Below are positions 13,803 through 21,667 of a stretch of DNA of 38,073 nt, in pieces. How positions within the stretch are numbered: the first letter of the stretch is position 1; each line of letters opens with the position of its first letter. The notes under the pieces are model-generated. The model had not been told where the DNA came from. It did not search any database and was given only the letters and a program-made list of their open reading frames with translations. Both the position numbers and the translations under genes were made by a program. The stretch covers positions 1-38,073 of the IMG/VR virus record IMGVR_UViG_3300037882_001175. One strand, 5' to 3'. The DNA is from a virus.

Positions 13803-13982
13803 ATGGACAATATGAAGAAACAAGCTGGCATGTCTAACAAAGACTATCAGCCAGGCGAAAAAGAATTTGCAGGTAGCATGATGGGTAAAGCTAATGAGTA
13901 TATGCCAAGAACCGAAAAGCATATGACAAAAGCAGCTAGCAAAATTAAATCTCAAGCTTTTAACGGTAATAGATATGCCTAA
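13803..13982 (+). CDS. hypothetical 59-aa protein after portal
   Basis: A strong AAGGAGA precedes the ATG at 13803. The product (MDNMKKQAGMSNKDYQPGEK..., basic helical C-terminus) is a small hydrophilic protein and overlaps the next gene by 8 bases. Small basic proteins of this sort occur beside portal and scaffold genes. Function unknown. Confidence 0.65.
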   Translation: MDNMKKQAGMSNKDYQPGEKEFAGSMMGKANEYMPRTEKHMTKAASKIKSQAFNGNRYA

Positions 13983-14493
13983 GAGTCAATACGCCGATAG
14001 AGATACAGTCGGAACAATTGCTCAACTTGCTGCAAAGTCAAAAGAACGTGTGCAAGTCGGGGACATGGCAAGAGAGCTAATGCCCCAACTTGTTTTTGAT
14101 TTAAACGAAGCTATTGCAAGTAATCCGTTTGATGATAGACCTTATTATATTATCATTCATGAGAAAAAAGATTTATTGCTTACAAATACAATCTTAAGAC
14201 GTGTTATAAGACAAGAATATAGACCTTACCCTGAAGAAAATACAAATGTATTTTGGACAGACCCAAAGAGTCAAGAAACATTATTTTGCTGGTGCCTACC
14301 TCATAAGACAGAATTTCCAAATATCTTAGCGAATGCATCGCAGTATTGCAAAGAATACATTAAAGATATTATAGCTTATCAAAAAGAAAGACTTGACCAT
14401 TTTGGCTTTTACAAGTCAGGTGAAACGGAAGACAAGACGCCAATATATTTTCCTATTCCATTTTTTAAAGATCGGAAACTCCGTGGCAAATAA
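13975..14493 (+). CDS. hypothetical 172-aa head-region protein
   Basis: The protein begins MPKSQYADRDTVGTIAQLA and has a mixed alpha/beta middle (RPYYIIIHEKKDLLLTNTIL) and an aromatic, basic end. It was not recognised. Its position between portal and scaffold suggests a head-assembly role. Confidence 0.65.
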   Translation: MPKSQYADRDTVGTIAQLAAKSKERVQVGDMARELMPQLVFDLNEAIASNPFDDRPYYIIIHEKKDLLLTNTILRRVIRQEYRPYPEENTNVFWTDPKSQETLFCWCLPHKTEFPNILANASQYCKEYIKDIIAYQKERLDHFGFYKSGETEDKTPIYFPIPFFKDRKLRGK

Positions 14494-14848
14494 TAATTTT
14501 TTCCCAAGTAAAGCATATATTCAAGATATTACAAATGCTCAAAATGCCGTGGTAACATTTACGGCAGATCATGAATTTACACTTGGCGAAATTGTAGGGT
14601 TTAGAGTAGAACAAGCCTTCGGCATGAATGAAATAAATCAGCTACGATCAAGAATATTTGCTGTAACTAATGATAGCATTACAACAAACATTGACACAAC
14701 AACTTGGACACCGTTTTCACTTGCTAATCTTAATCAGCCAGGTACAAGTCCTCCTTGTTGTGTGCCTTCAAGCTCTGGTGTTATCCCATATGAAGATGAC
14801 CCGTCAACAGTCACTCTCTTTGATGCGTTTGATAATCGACCTCTTTAA
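14483..14848 (+). CDS. small structural protein, paralogue of the 338-aa protein's C-terminal domain
   Basis: The start is a GTG at 14483, 11 bases inside the previous gene, because the earlier in-frame ATG would sit far within it. The 121-aa product reads YIQDITNAQNAVVTFTADH, LGEIVGFRVEQAFGM, then CCVPSSSGVIP and LFDAFDNRPL. It aligns over its length with residues ~180-310 of the 338-aa protein at 18924 (FIANITQAAQAVVSFTGKN, FRVPSEFGM, AVPSSSGVVP, LRDAFDSRN). A beta-rich virion or decoration role is likely for both. Confidence 0.6.
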   Translation: MANNNFFPSKAYIQDITNAQNAVVTFTADHEFTLGEIVGFRVEQAFGMNEINQLRSRIFAVTNDSITTNIDTTTWTPFSLANLNQPGTSPPCCVPSSSGVIPYEDDPSTVTLFDAFDNRPL

Positions 14849-14861
14849 TTATATCAATTCC

Positions 14862-14930
14862 AAATTTTAACTAGACAAAATCACCTACAAACATTAAATT
14901 TTAATTAGACATAAAGTAATTTGTCTAATT
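14862..14930. repeat. direct and inverted repeats in the scaffold leader
   Basis: AAATTTTAACTAGACA (14862-14877) and AAATTTTAATTAGACA (14896-14911) are direct repeats with one mismatch, 34 bases apart. TGTCTAATT (14922-14930) is the inverse of the second and forms a 9-bp stem with it (14903-14911), followed by TTTAAAA. The stem may be a terminator or processing signal upstream of the scaffold gene. Confidence 0.45.
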
Positions 14931-14972
14931 TTTAAAATGGTTGAAGCAGGATCACCTCTGCAAAGGAAATTC

Positions 14973-15716
14973 ATGACCGATCAGAATCTAAACAGCGAAG
15001 ATTTAGAGGTTGCGCCTCTGGATAATATCGATAATGAATCAATGCAAGCACAAGAACCTCAATTGGATGTTGAAGCCCAGCGCAGGGAAGAAGCAAAAGA
15101 GAGAGATTTTAGGGCATTGCGTCAGCGTCAAAAAGAGATGGAATGGGAGATAAAGCAAAAGGATGAGATGCTTAACAGGTTTATGCAAACGCAACAACCT
15201 CAAGCACAACAAACGATTGCTGAACCAGAAGATGCGGATGAAGACTATGTCCCTGCGGGAAGAGTTAAAGGTATTGCTCGTAAAACAGTAGCACCCTTAG
15301 AAAAGAAAATCGCAGAGCTAGAAAGTAGACTAGCTCAACAGGATCAAAATAGACTAATCCAAAACCTAAGATCTCAATATTCCGATTTTGATGACGTTGT
15401 AAACGTTGATACAATAGAAATATTAGAAAAACAAGAACCAGAGCTTGCGGCAACCATTGCACAAATGAAAGACCCTTATAAAATGGGGTTGCATAGTTAT
15501 AAGTATATTAAAGCTTTAGGTTTGATTGATAAAGTTCCCGATGCTAGGCATAAAAAGGAAGTCGTACAAAAATTAGAGAGAAACGCGAAAGCGGTTCAAT
15601 CTCCAACTGCGTATGACAAAAGACCTATTGCTCAAGCATTTGTTTCAAGTCAAGCGGACAATAAGCGATTATATGAAGAGATGATGGGGTATGCTTCTAA
15701 AGCCACTGGTTTCTAA
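14973..15716 (+). CDS. scaffolding protein
   Basis: The ATG at 14973 is preferred over one at 14937 because AAAGGAA lies just upstream. The 247-aa product is acidic, Gln-rich and helical: an N-terminal disordered acidic part, coiled coil (RDFRALRQRQKEMEWEIKQK), a second coiled coil after AGRVKGIARKTVAPLEKKIA, and a basic C-terminus. This composition and the place directly before the coat gene fit phage scaffolding proteins, which guide coat assembly and then leave the prohead. Confidence 0.75.
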   Translation: MTDQNLNSEDLEVAPLDNIDNESMQAQEPQLDVEAQRREEAKERDFRALRQRQKEMEWEIKQKDEMLNRFMQTQQPQAQQTIAEPEDADEDYVPAGRVKGIARKTVAPLEKKIAELESRLAQQDQNRLIQNLRSQYSDFDDVVNVDTIEILEKQEPELAATIAQMKDPYKMGLHSYKYIKALGLIDKVPDARHKKEVVQKLERNAKAVQSPTAYDKRPIAQAFVSSQADNKRLYEEMMGYASKATGF

Positions 15717-15732
15717 ACCATAGGTTTTAATT

Positions 15733-18700
15733 ATGTCAGTTAATCTTGGAAATATGCCTTCCCAGATACAGCAGAATTATACTAACAAATTACTTTCAAC
15801 ACCTGAAAGAAATTGTATCCATAATCTGTTTGCATCCGTTGTAGAAGTACAAGACAATGACGGTTTTATTAATCGTCAATCGCGCTACGACGCTTTAGAT
15901 ACTTTTGAAGTACCTATTGACAACGCTCAGCTCAACCCTCCCTCACAGTTACTCTCAAGGGTAGATGTTGATTGCAGAGTCCGAAATTATGCCACGTACA
16001 TTGTGCTCACGAGGCAGGTTACTATCACAAACCAAGATCCAATTTTAAATGCCTCCGCAGCTAGGCTTGGACAGGCTTATAAAGAAACTAGTGACGTTCT
16101 GCAAAGGGATAACCTTGAATCCAGTGCGTCAGTTGTAAACTGCGTTGGTGGTTCAAACGGTAGAAGTTTAGTTGCCGTTTTAAAATCAAACCTGATTGAC
16201 TTGGACATCCTCGCTGCTTAAGCAGACGGACAACAGGGCGCAAGCCGGCAGTAATGCCTTGCAGCGTGACAGACTAAGCGGTTTGACCCGATTTATCGGG
16301 ATGCGATAGTCGAAACTATATGGAAACATATAGAGAGGGGAATAACAAGACCCTCCGCTTAAATGATAGAACCTTTGCGATTAAGGACGTGAATATTTTG
16401 AAAAATGCAATCTCTCATAATAAGGACTTCAGCATAATGACTCCGAAAGGTTTCTGTATGCCTAGCGCCTCCATTTTTGAGTGTTGTTTTATCAAATTCA
16501 ATCAACTCCTTACAGACAGGTTTTTTGTAACGAAGAAAATTAATAATGTTTTTAAGAATATAAGAGAGTTGTTTACTGCAAATACGCCAAGCGATTTGAT
16601 TCCTTTGTTTAGGATCTTTTTCATTGCGACCAATAAATCTGTAGTGACCACCAAAACGTTCAACAAGCCATTTAAAGATTGGAAATTTTGTGTTGTTGCA
16701 ATGAATGTAAGCTTTGTAAATATGATTAGGTCGGTTTTTATCGGTATACCTAGTCAAACCAAGGCAACATTCAGCATCAATAAATCCAGAAAGATAGCAG
16801 AAATCCAATTCACTAGGTACCTTAGAAAATTCGATATTATTGAGAAGTTCAATGGACTCTCTTTTGATAAGATTTTCAGAATGTTTAAGATCTCTAATTC
16901 TATTAAAACAAAACTCCCTTTCTTCTTTACAAGTAGACTTAATAGATCGCAAAAAAGTTTTAGCTTCTTCCAATTTTTCGACAAGGTAAGGAAGGATCTT
17001 TTCACTAAGATCAATAGCTTTCTTACCAGTAAGAGAAAAATGGTATTGAGTTTTATGTGTAACGATAAGATCGCTAGAAATTCTAACAGTACCTCCAAAT
17101 TCATTGGAGAAAAACTCAAGGATTTCTTTATCGGTAGAAGAGATAATAAAAGAGTGAATGTATTTAACATTTCCAGTTCTTTTGTTGATTGTCTTACCAA
17201 TAAAAAAACAGCCATCTCCGTCAACATATCCAGCGCAATAAGAAGCAATTTGTTTTGTATTCATGATGATAAGTCTAATACAAACAAGCATTTAAGTCAA
17301 CAAAGTAATAGAGTGGACCTTCCGACAGAAATGGCACTAAGTGATCTTGATGAAATTGTAGCATTGCTACAAACAAATGACGGTGAGTATATTACAAATA
17401 TGATTGATGCTTCAACAAAGATCGGTACATCACCTTTGGGCGATGCGTATTCGATGATGTGTCACTCACGAATGATTCCTGTTTTAAATAACATTACAGG
17501 TTTTAGACGTAAGTTTGAATATGGAACAGGCTCGATTAATACTCTATCCAGTGAATGGGGTGGTGTTAATAATATCCGTGCTTTTATTTCATCTCAAGGT
17601 TCAATAAGCGCTAGTGCATCATTACTTGGTAATGATATTGCAAACTGCTTTATTTCAGCGTATGAGGGTTACAAAGTTGTATTCCAAGCAGGCGGAAGAG
17701 CTAAGTATATTTATACACCACCAGGCGTATTAAATGACCCAGCGCACCTGCGCCACGCGGCAGCATGCTCGTTTAACAGAAAGGACGAGGGTAAATTTTC
17801 CCTGATTGACTTGGAAACCTACTGTCATGCTATTGCAGCATGATTATGGCAACAAGGGGCAAGTAATATTATAATGAATATTGTGTAATATTCATATCCG
17901 CTGTATAACGTATACCATCATAAACGATGGAGATAAATTATGCAAAGAATATGTAAGTTATGCAAAGTAGAAAAACCTTTAGAGGAATTTAGAAGAAACA
18001 AAAGAAATCAACTTGGTAGAGATTGGCAATGTAAGAAGTGTCGATATGAAATACAATCGAGACCTTACTACCTAGCCAATAAAGAAAAGTGTCACAAGAC
18101 AAATAGTGAATGGGCAAAAAGAAATAGAGAAGCAATAAACGATAGAGTAAGAAAAGATTATGAGAAAAATCCTAAAAAGTATGATGAAAGAAATAAAGCA
18201 TACAATGAAAAGACAGGATATAAAGCAAAACATGAAAAAGAATATCGTGAAAAGAATAGAGAAAAAGATAGAGCCCAAAAAAAACTACGTGACCATGTTA
18301 AACGAGGAAATATCGTTAGACCAACCAAGTGTTCTGTTTGTAATTTTGAAGGAAAAATTGAAGGACATCATGCAGATTATACAAAACCCTTACAAGTTAT
18401 TTGGGTTTGTAGAAAATGTCATATGATGTTTCATAGAAGGACTTATAATATTACGGCCTGAGAGACTGAGCGGGAGAAATGCGAAAGCATATGCGACAGT
18501 CCAACCTAGTGAGGAAACCACTAGAGGGATCTCCGAAGAGGGAACCCCGCCGTAGAAATACGGTCAGTAGGCTGACAACCGAAAGTAATAGTTCGCTATC
18601 AAGGTCAATGCATTAAGTATAAACGACTTACAACGTTAGTGCATTTAAAACCTTCTCTGATTGACATGGAAGCCCGATGGGGTGACATGGCGCAAGCGAA

Positions 18701-18912
18701 AGCAGCGTAAACGACTGAGTGAGAAGGACACTATTTATAGTGTGTGCGACAGTCTGAACACGACGGATAACAATAAGGTCGTGAGGGGAGATCGAAGAAT
18801 CACCCCCGCCAGCATGATAAGTTTATCTGCTGGTCAGTAGCCGTGAGGTGAAAGTAACAGTTTTTGTAACAACGATCTTTGGGTTCAAAATCTTAGATCA
18901 ACAGGTATATAA
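15733..18912 (+). CDS. major capsid (coat) protein, N4-gp56-like, split by three group I introns
   Basis: Joined exons 15733-16161, 17316-17773, 18596-18613 and 18867-18912 total 951 nt and encode 316 aa with no internal stop. Exon 1 gives the N-terminal arm and P-domain (MSVNLGNMPSQIQQNYTNKL to CVGGSNG). Exon 2 continues DLPTEMALSDLDEIV through VVFQAGGRAKYIYTPPGV to HAAACS(F). Exon 3 adds YQGQC(I), and exon 4 NNDLWVQNLRSTGI. The joints restore the family order G-x-N-G-x-x-P-T-E and F-Y-x-G-x-x-I-x-N-D-L-W. Each 5' splice site is defined by a P1 helix with a terminal U.G pair. Without splicing the protein would stop at 16221. Coat proteins of this family form the icosahedral shell with scaffold help. 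Exon limits are inferred from pairing and frame, not measured. Confidence 0.85.
16359..17264 (-). CDS. LAGLIDADG homing endonuclease, antisense within intron 1
   Basis: The protein is 301 aa from the ATG at 17264 (an in-frame ATG at 17291 gives nine more residues). Two LAGLIDADG helices are present: CAGYVDGDG (residues ~10-18) and YLSGFIDAE (~157-165), each ending in an acidic catalytic residue. It is therefore a single-chain, two-domain enzyme that makes a staggered cut at a long site, presumably the intron-less coat gene. It is encoded opposite to its intron, so it needs its own promoter. A candidate is present (17272-17300), and no Shine-Dalgarno is visible, which fits a leaderless message. 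Confidence 0.85.
   Translation of the reverse strand: MNTKQIASYCAGYVDGDGCFFIGKTINKRTGNVKYIHSFIISSTDKEILEFFSNEFGGTVRISSDLIVTHKTQYHFSLTGKKAIDLSEKILPYLVEKLEEAKTFLRSIKSTCKEEREFCFNRIRDLKHSENLIKRESIELLNNIEFSKVPSELDFCYLSGFIDAECCLGLTRYTDKNRPNHIYKAYIHCNNTKFPIFKWLVERFGGHYRFIGRNEKDPKQRNQIAWRICSKQLSYILKNIINFLRYKKPVCKELIEFDKTTLKNGGARHTETFRSHYAEVLIMRDCIFQNIHVLNRKGSII
17272..17300 (-). promoter_or_regulatory. candidate promoter for the antisense endonuclease
   Basis: On the minus strand TTGACT (17295-17300) and TAGACT (17272-17277) are 17 bases apart. The predicted start point is next to the ATG at 17264, so the message could be nearly leaderless. Confidence 0.4.
17774..18595 (+). ncRNA. group I intron 2 in the coat gene (822 nt)
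   Basis: Exon end CUCGUU (17768-17773) pairs with guide GACGAG (17784-17789), with U.G at the splice site. It shares CTGATTGACTTGGA downstream of the guide with intron 1. R is AGACTGAGCGG, with GACTG (18464-18468) pairing CAGTC (18497-18501) as P7. P8 is ATGC-GAAA-GCAT (18479-18490) and P9 is CTAGTG...CACTAG (18506-18524). The 3' end is AAAGTAATAGTTCG. An HNH gene lies inside on the sense strand, between the 5' core and R. Confidence 0.8.
17940..18461 (+). CDS. HNH endonuclease encoded in intron 2
   Basis: The protein is 173 aa with GGAGATAAATT before the ATG. The N-terminus has two Cys pairs (CKLCKVEKPLEEFRRNK, CKKC) of the type found in phage HNH proteins, the middle is a long basic Lys/Glu/Arg helix, and the C-terminus holds CSVCNF, EGHHADYTKPLQVIWVC, CHMMFH, the HNH metal site with catalytic His. 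It would cut intron-less coat alleles and spread the intron. Its last codons overlap the R element of the ribozyme, so protein and RNA constraints coincide there. Confidence 0.85.
   Translation: MQRICKLCKVEKPLEEFRRNKRNQLGRDWQCKKCRYEIQSRPYYLANKEKCHKTNSEWAKRNREAINDRVRKDYEKNPKKYDERNKAYNEKTGYKAKHEKEYREKNREKDRAQKKLRDHVKRGNIVRPTKCSVCNFEGKIEGHHADYTKPLQVIWVCRKCHMMFHRRTYNITA
18596..18613 (+). other. micro-exon 3 of the coat gene (18 nt)
   Basis: CTATCAAGGTCAATGCAT lies between introns 2 and 3. Its last seven bases pair with the guide of intron 3. In the joined frame it contributes the third base of Phe, five full codons (YQGQC) and two bases of Ile. Confidence 0.75.
18614..18866 (+). ncRNA. group I intron 3 in the coat gene (253 nt, no ORF)
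   Basis: Exon end AAUGCAU (18607-18613) pairs with guide GUGCAUU (18639-18645), U.G at the splice site. It has CTGATTGACATGGA after the guide, R with GACTG (18713-18717) pairing CAGTC (18750-18754), P8 ACACTAT-TT-ATAGTGT, P9 CACGAC...GTCGTG and a further stem CCAGCA...TGCTGG. The 3' end is AAAGTAACAGTTTTTG. It is a compact ribozyme with no protein gene. Confidence 0.8.
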
Positions 18913-18923
18913 GGAGGTTAATT

Positions 18924-19940
18924 ATGTTACCATTTCAAGTCATTGATGGCGGTTCTTTTACCTCCGATGCTTCTTTAGCAAAACAAATTGTTTTGACTGA
19001 TCAACCGGATATGTTCTGGATAAGAAACCGATCCGCTTGGGGCGATGATGCAGCAGAAACATCAGTTGAAAGCTGGTGGAGACGTGGCATGGCACAAGGT
19101 GCAGCACAGACAACAGATCAAGCGGTTACAACTGGCATTTTGTCCAGTGAAGCTGTTACATCTGGCGGTTTTACTTTTATTGATACAGCAAACCCGGCAG
19201 TATTTGCAGCTTTAGCAACAACAGCTATCGAAGCTATAGGCGGTACATTTGTTGTTTCTATGGCTAATACTGCTAATATTGCGGTTGGCGATTGGGTATT
19301 GCTTTATGCAACAACAGGCGCTCTACAAATTGCAGGTTACAAGTTTCAAGTAACCGCTGTTACAGCAAACGTAAGTATTACTTTGGGGTATATGGCTTCA
19401 AGTGGTATTACATTTGCAGCCGATGCGACAGCGGGTCAAGTTAAAAAGTATATTCCTAACCGCATGTATCCACGTTATTCTTTCATTGCAAATATTACAC
19501 AGGCTGCACAAGCTGTTGTATCGTTTACAGGTAAGAATGATTATACAACTGGTCAAATTCTATCATTTAGAGTTCCTAGCGAATTTGGGATGTTAGAAAT
19601 GGATCTAGTTCAAGCAAGAGTTTTAAGCGTGACAAATAGCGCAACAGTATCTTCTGTTACTCTTGATCTGGATAGTTCAGGTTTTACAGCATTTGCATAT
19701 CCAACAAGTGCGGTTGCCCTTGCTGGTGTTTCACCTGCTGTTGCTGTTCCGTCAAGCTCTGGTGTAGTACCTGATAATGGCAGTGCAACTGTTGCACAAG
19801 AGCCTCCAGGTTATAACTTAAGAGATGCTTTTGATTCACGTAATGCATACATTATGGACATTGGTTCAAATGTAATCACTAGCGCAGAGGCTATCTACGA
19901 TTGGGTAAGTTATCGCTTTGATAAATTTAGTCAAGAATAA
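18924..19940 (+). CDS. virion structural protein (338 aa), possible decoration/minor head protein
   Basis: AGGAGG six bases before the ATG is the strongest ribosome-binding site in the head region, so high expression is expected. The N-terminal part (FQVIDGGSFTSDASLAKQIV, WIRNRSAWGDDAAETSVESWW) precedes an Ala/Thr-rich beta domain (~residues 65-175), then a domain (~180-310) paralogous to the 121-aa protein at 14483. The end (SAEAIYDWVSYRFDKFSQE) is helical. The gene follows the coat gene directly. Function is inferred from context. Confidence 0.7.
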   Translation: MLPFQVIDGGSFTSDASLAKQIVLTDQPDMFWIRNRSAWGDDAAETSVESWWRRGMAQGAAQTTDQAVTTGILSSEAVTSGGFTFIDTANPAVFAALATTAIEAIGGTFVVSMANTANIAVGDWVLLYATTGALQIAGYKFQVTAVTANVSITLGYMASSGITFAADATAGQVKKYIPNRMYPRYSFIANITQAAQAVVSFTGKNDYTTGQILSFRVPSEFGMLEMDLVQARVLSVTNSATVSSVTLDLDSSGFTAFAYPTSAVALAGVSPAVAVPSSSGVVPDNGSATVAQEPPGYNLRDAFDSRNAYIMDIGSNVITSAEAIYDWVSYRFDKFSQE

Positions 19941-19950
19941 TAAATAATGT

Positions 19951-19976
19951 GGGTGGGAGTTATTTATCTCCCACCC
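19951..19976 (+). terminator. GC-rich hairpin after the head genes
   Basis: GGGTGGGAG and CTCCCACCC form a perfect 9-bp stem with an 8-base loop. It is followed by TTAAATAA with no long T-run, so it may slow or process the transcript as well as terminate it. Confidence 0.55.
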
Positions 19977-19994
19977 TTAAATAATAGGTGAATA

Positions 19995-20363
19995 ATGCTA
20001 GTAAAATCAGTAAGTAAAAGAATAATTAATCATAAGCCAAAACCAGAAGTTGAAGCTATGATTAAAGCGATGAGAAAAGAAGATGAAAAGCTTGTCAAAG
20101 GTCATTTTGAATTTGTAGAAGCTGAAGGCGGTTTTTTTGATTTTACATATCGCATTTATCCGGGCGATCCGATACAACATTATACATTGGTGCACGGTGA
20201 AACATGTGACTTGCCTATCGGTGTAGTAAAACATTTAAATGGCTGTAAGAAAAAGATCAGACGGTATACAAATGTGGAACAAGCACCAACTGGTGCAACA
20301 AAAGTACCAAAAACATTTGATACAATATCACGAGTAAGATTTGTTCCTGTAGATTTTTTATAA
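19995..20363 (+). CDS. hypothetical 122-aa virion-region protein
   Basis: A basic helical N-terminus (KSVSKRIINHKPKPEVEAMI) is followed by a beta-rich part (GGFFDFTYRIYPGDPIQHYT, CDLPIGVVKHLNGC) and RVRFVPVDFL. It is not recognised by family. Its place between head and adaptor genes suggests a connector or structural component. Confidence 0.7.
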   Translation: MLVKSVSKRIINHKPKPEVEAMIKAMRKEDEKLVKGHFEFVEAEGGFFDFTYRIYPGDPIQHYTLVHGETCDLPIGVVKHLNGCKKKIRRYTNVEQAPTGATKVPKTFDTISRVRFVPVDFL

Positions 20364-20372
20364 GGGTTTAAA

Positions 20373-21440
20373 ATGTCAGTTGGCAATTTACAAGATATCA
20401 TTGAGAAGATTAGAGAAGTATCAGCTTCCGGTAACAGCAATCAAGTTACCGATGAAAAGATTATTAAATATATTAATAGCTTTTATCTTTATGATCTTCC
20501 AAATGAATTTAGAAACTTAAAATTACAAGATGTCTATACTTTTAACACAATACAAAACGTGGATACATACCCTTTTGATTTTGATCATTGGGAAACAATT
20601 GAAGCGCCTGCCTATTGCGGTAAAATCCTCATGGTTTTATTTCAAGACAAGATGAGCTTTTATAACTACTATTCAAAGTCACAGCAACTGCAAAACTTTG
20701 CAATAGGTGATGGAACAGCCGGTGCTTATTCGTTTACTACTCAAACAACTCCTATACTTGCAAGTGTGAATAATAACCCTATTGCAGATACAGCGGTTTC
20801 AAGTACTCAAATATTTCCTGCCGGTTATCCTCCTGCATTTTCAGAACCAAATATATCGAGAATACAAAATATTCTGATATCAGCAAATACAGCTACAGGG
20901 TCGCTTTCTGTTACGGATGACGGAGCAGGCAATTTAATTGGTGATTGTCTTGTTGGTGGCACTATAGATTATCAGACGGGTAATGTTGCAAATCTTAATT
21001 TTACTCAAGCAGTACCGGCAGGTAATAACGTAACAATACAATATTTGCAATCTGTACAAGGTCAACCATTTTCCATATTATTTTATCAAAATCAATTTGT
21101 ATTACGTCCTGTTCCAGACCAAGCATACACAATTGAGATATCCGCATATAGAAGACCATCACAAGCATTATTAGGAACTACAAGCGCAACATCTCCTAAT
21201 TTAGCAGGTAGACCAGAGCAATATGACTGGTGGGAATTGATAGCATTTGGGGTAGCTAAAAAACTCTATCAAGATAGGCTTGATGATGTTGGCGTTCAAC
21301 AGATGCAAAAATACTATGATGAAAAACTTAGTGATTGTAACACTAGGACTTATGCTCAATTGAGTAAAAGACAATCTAATACAATGTTTAGAGACGAAAC
21401 AAAAAATCAAATTGGGCAGACTTACGGCTCATATTTATAG
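20373..21440 (+). CDS. head-to-tail adaptor protein with inserted beta domain
   Basis: The N-terminus (LQDIIEKIREVSASGN, KIIKYINSFYLYDLPNEFR) and C-terminus (EQYDWWELIAFGVAKKLYQD, MQKYYDEKLSDCNTRTY) form the helical adaptor core known from podovirus adaptors. Between them lies an inserted beta module with SLSVTDDGAGNLIGD...GGTIDYQTGNVANLNF, closely similar to a module in the tail-hub protein at 22951. Adaptors form a ring between portal and tail. Confidence 0.7.
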   Translation: MSVGNLQDIIEKIREVSASGNSNQVTDEKIIKYINSFYLYDLPNEFRNLKLQDVYTFNTIQNVDTYPFDFDHWETIEAPAYCGKILMVLFQDKMSFYNYYSKSQQLQNFAIGDGTAGAYSFTTQTTPILASVNNNPIADTAVSSTQIFPAGYPPAFSEPNISRIQNILISANTATGSLSVTDDGAGNLIGDCLVGGTIDYQTGNVANLNFTQAVPAGNNVTIQYLQSVQGQPFSILFYQNQFVLRPVPDQAYTIEISAYRRPSQALLGTTSATSPNLAGRPEQYDWWELIAFGVAKKLYQDRLDDVGVQQMQKYYDEKLSDCNTRTYAQLSKRQSNTMFRDETKNQIGQTYGSYL

Positions 21441-21448
21441 GTATAAAA

Positions 21449-21616
21449 ATGAAAGAAAAGAAAAAAGCTAGTCAAAAAGTATTTCAAGATAACGCGCACA
21501 ATCAAGGCTCAAAAAAAGTGCCTATGCCACAGGTTAAAGAGTACGGAACAGGATCAGCATTTAAAAAAGCCGCTCCTAGTTTGGCGAAAAAAATGGGAAT
21601 TAATAAAGGTAAATAA
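21449..21616 (+). CDS. hypothetical 55-aa basic protein
   Basis: The frame from 21449 encodes a lysine-rich peptide (MKEKKKASQKVFQDNAHNQG..., SLAKKMGINKGK). TAGGT lies upstream, overlapping the adaptor stop. It resembles other small basic proteins in this genome (for example at 13803) in composition only. Confidence 0.55.
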   Translation: MKEKKKASQKVFQDNAHNQGSKKVPMPQVKEYGTGSAFKKAAPSLAKKMGINKGK

Positions 21617-21667
21617 AGATGGGAGAGTTATTAGGCATAGTGTAAAATATTTCCAAAAGGGGTTTTT

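Larger units (their letters stand above)
16162..17315 (+). ncRNA. group I intron 1 in the coat gene (1154 nt)
   Basis: Exon end AAACGGU (16155-16161) pairs perfectly with the guide GCCGUUU (16174-16180), with U16161.G16174 at the splice site. The core has a P2-like CTGC-TTAA-GCAG hairpin, R-type AGACTAAGCGG with GACTA (16272-16276) pairing TAGTC (16307-16311) as P7, a P8 hairpin CCCGATTTATCGGG (16287-16300) and a P9 stem CTATATG-GAAA-CATATAG (16316-16333). The 3' end is AAGTAATAGAGTG with terminal G. A LAGLIDADG gene fills the intron after P9, on the opposite strand. Confidence 0.8.

Noticed and set aside
16754-17248. Second minus-strand frame of 164 codons
   Set aside because: It overlaps the LAGLIDADG gene in another frame and has a low-complexity Leu/Ile/Ser composition.
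16320-17315. Long plus-strand frame open through intron 1 and in phase with exon 2
   Set aside because: It is the complement of the LAGLIDADG gene, has no start signal, and the family alignment begins only at 17316.
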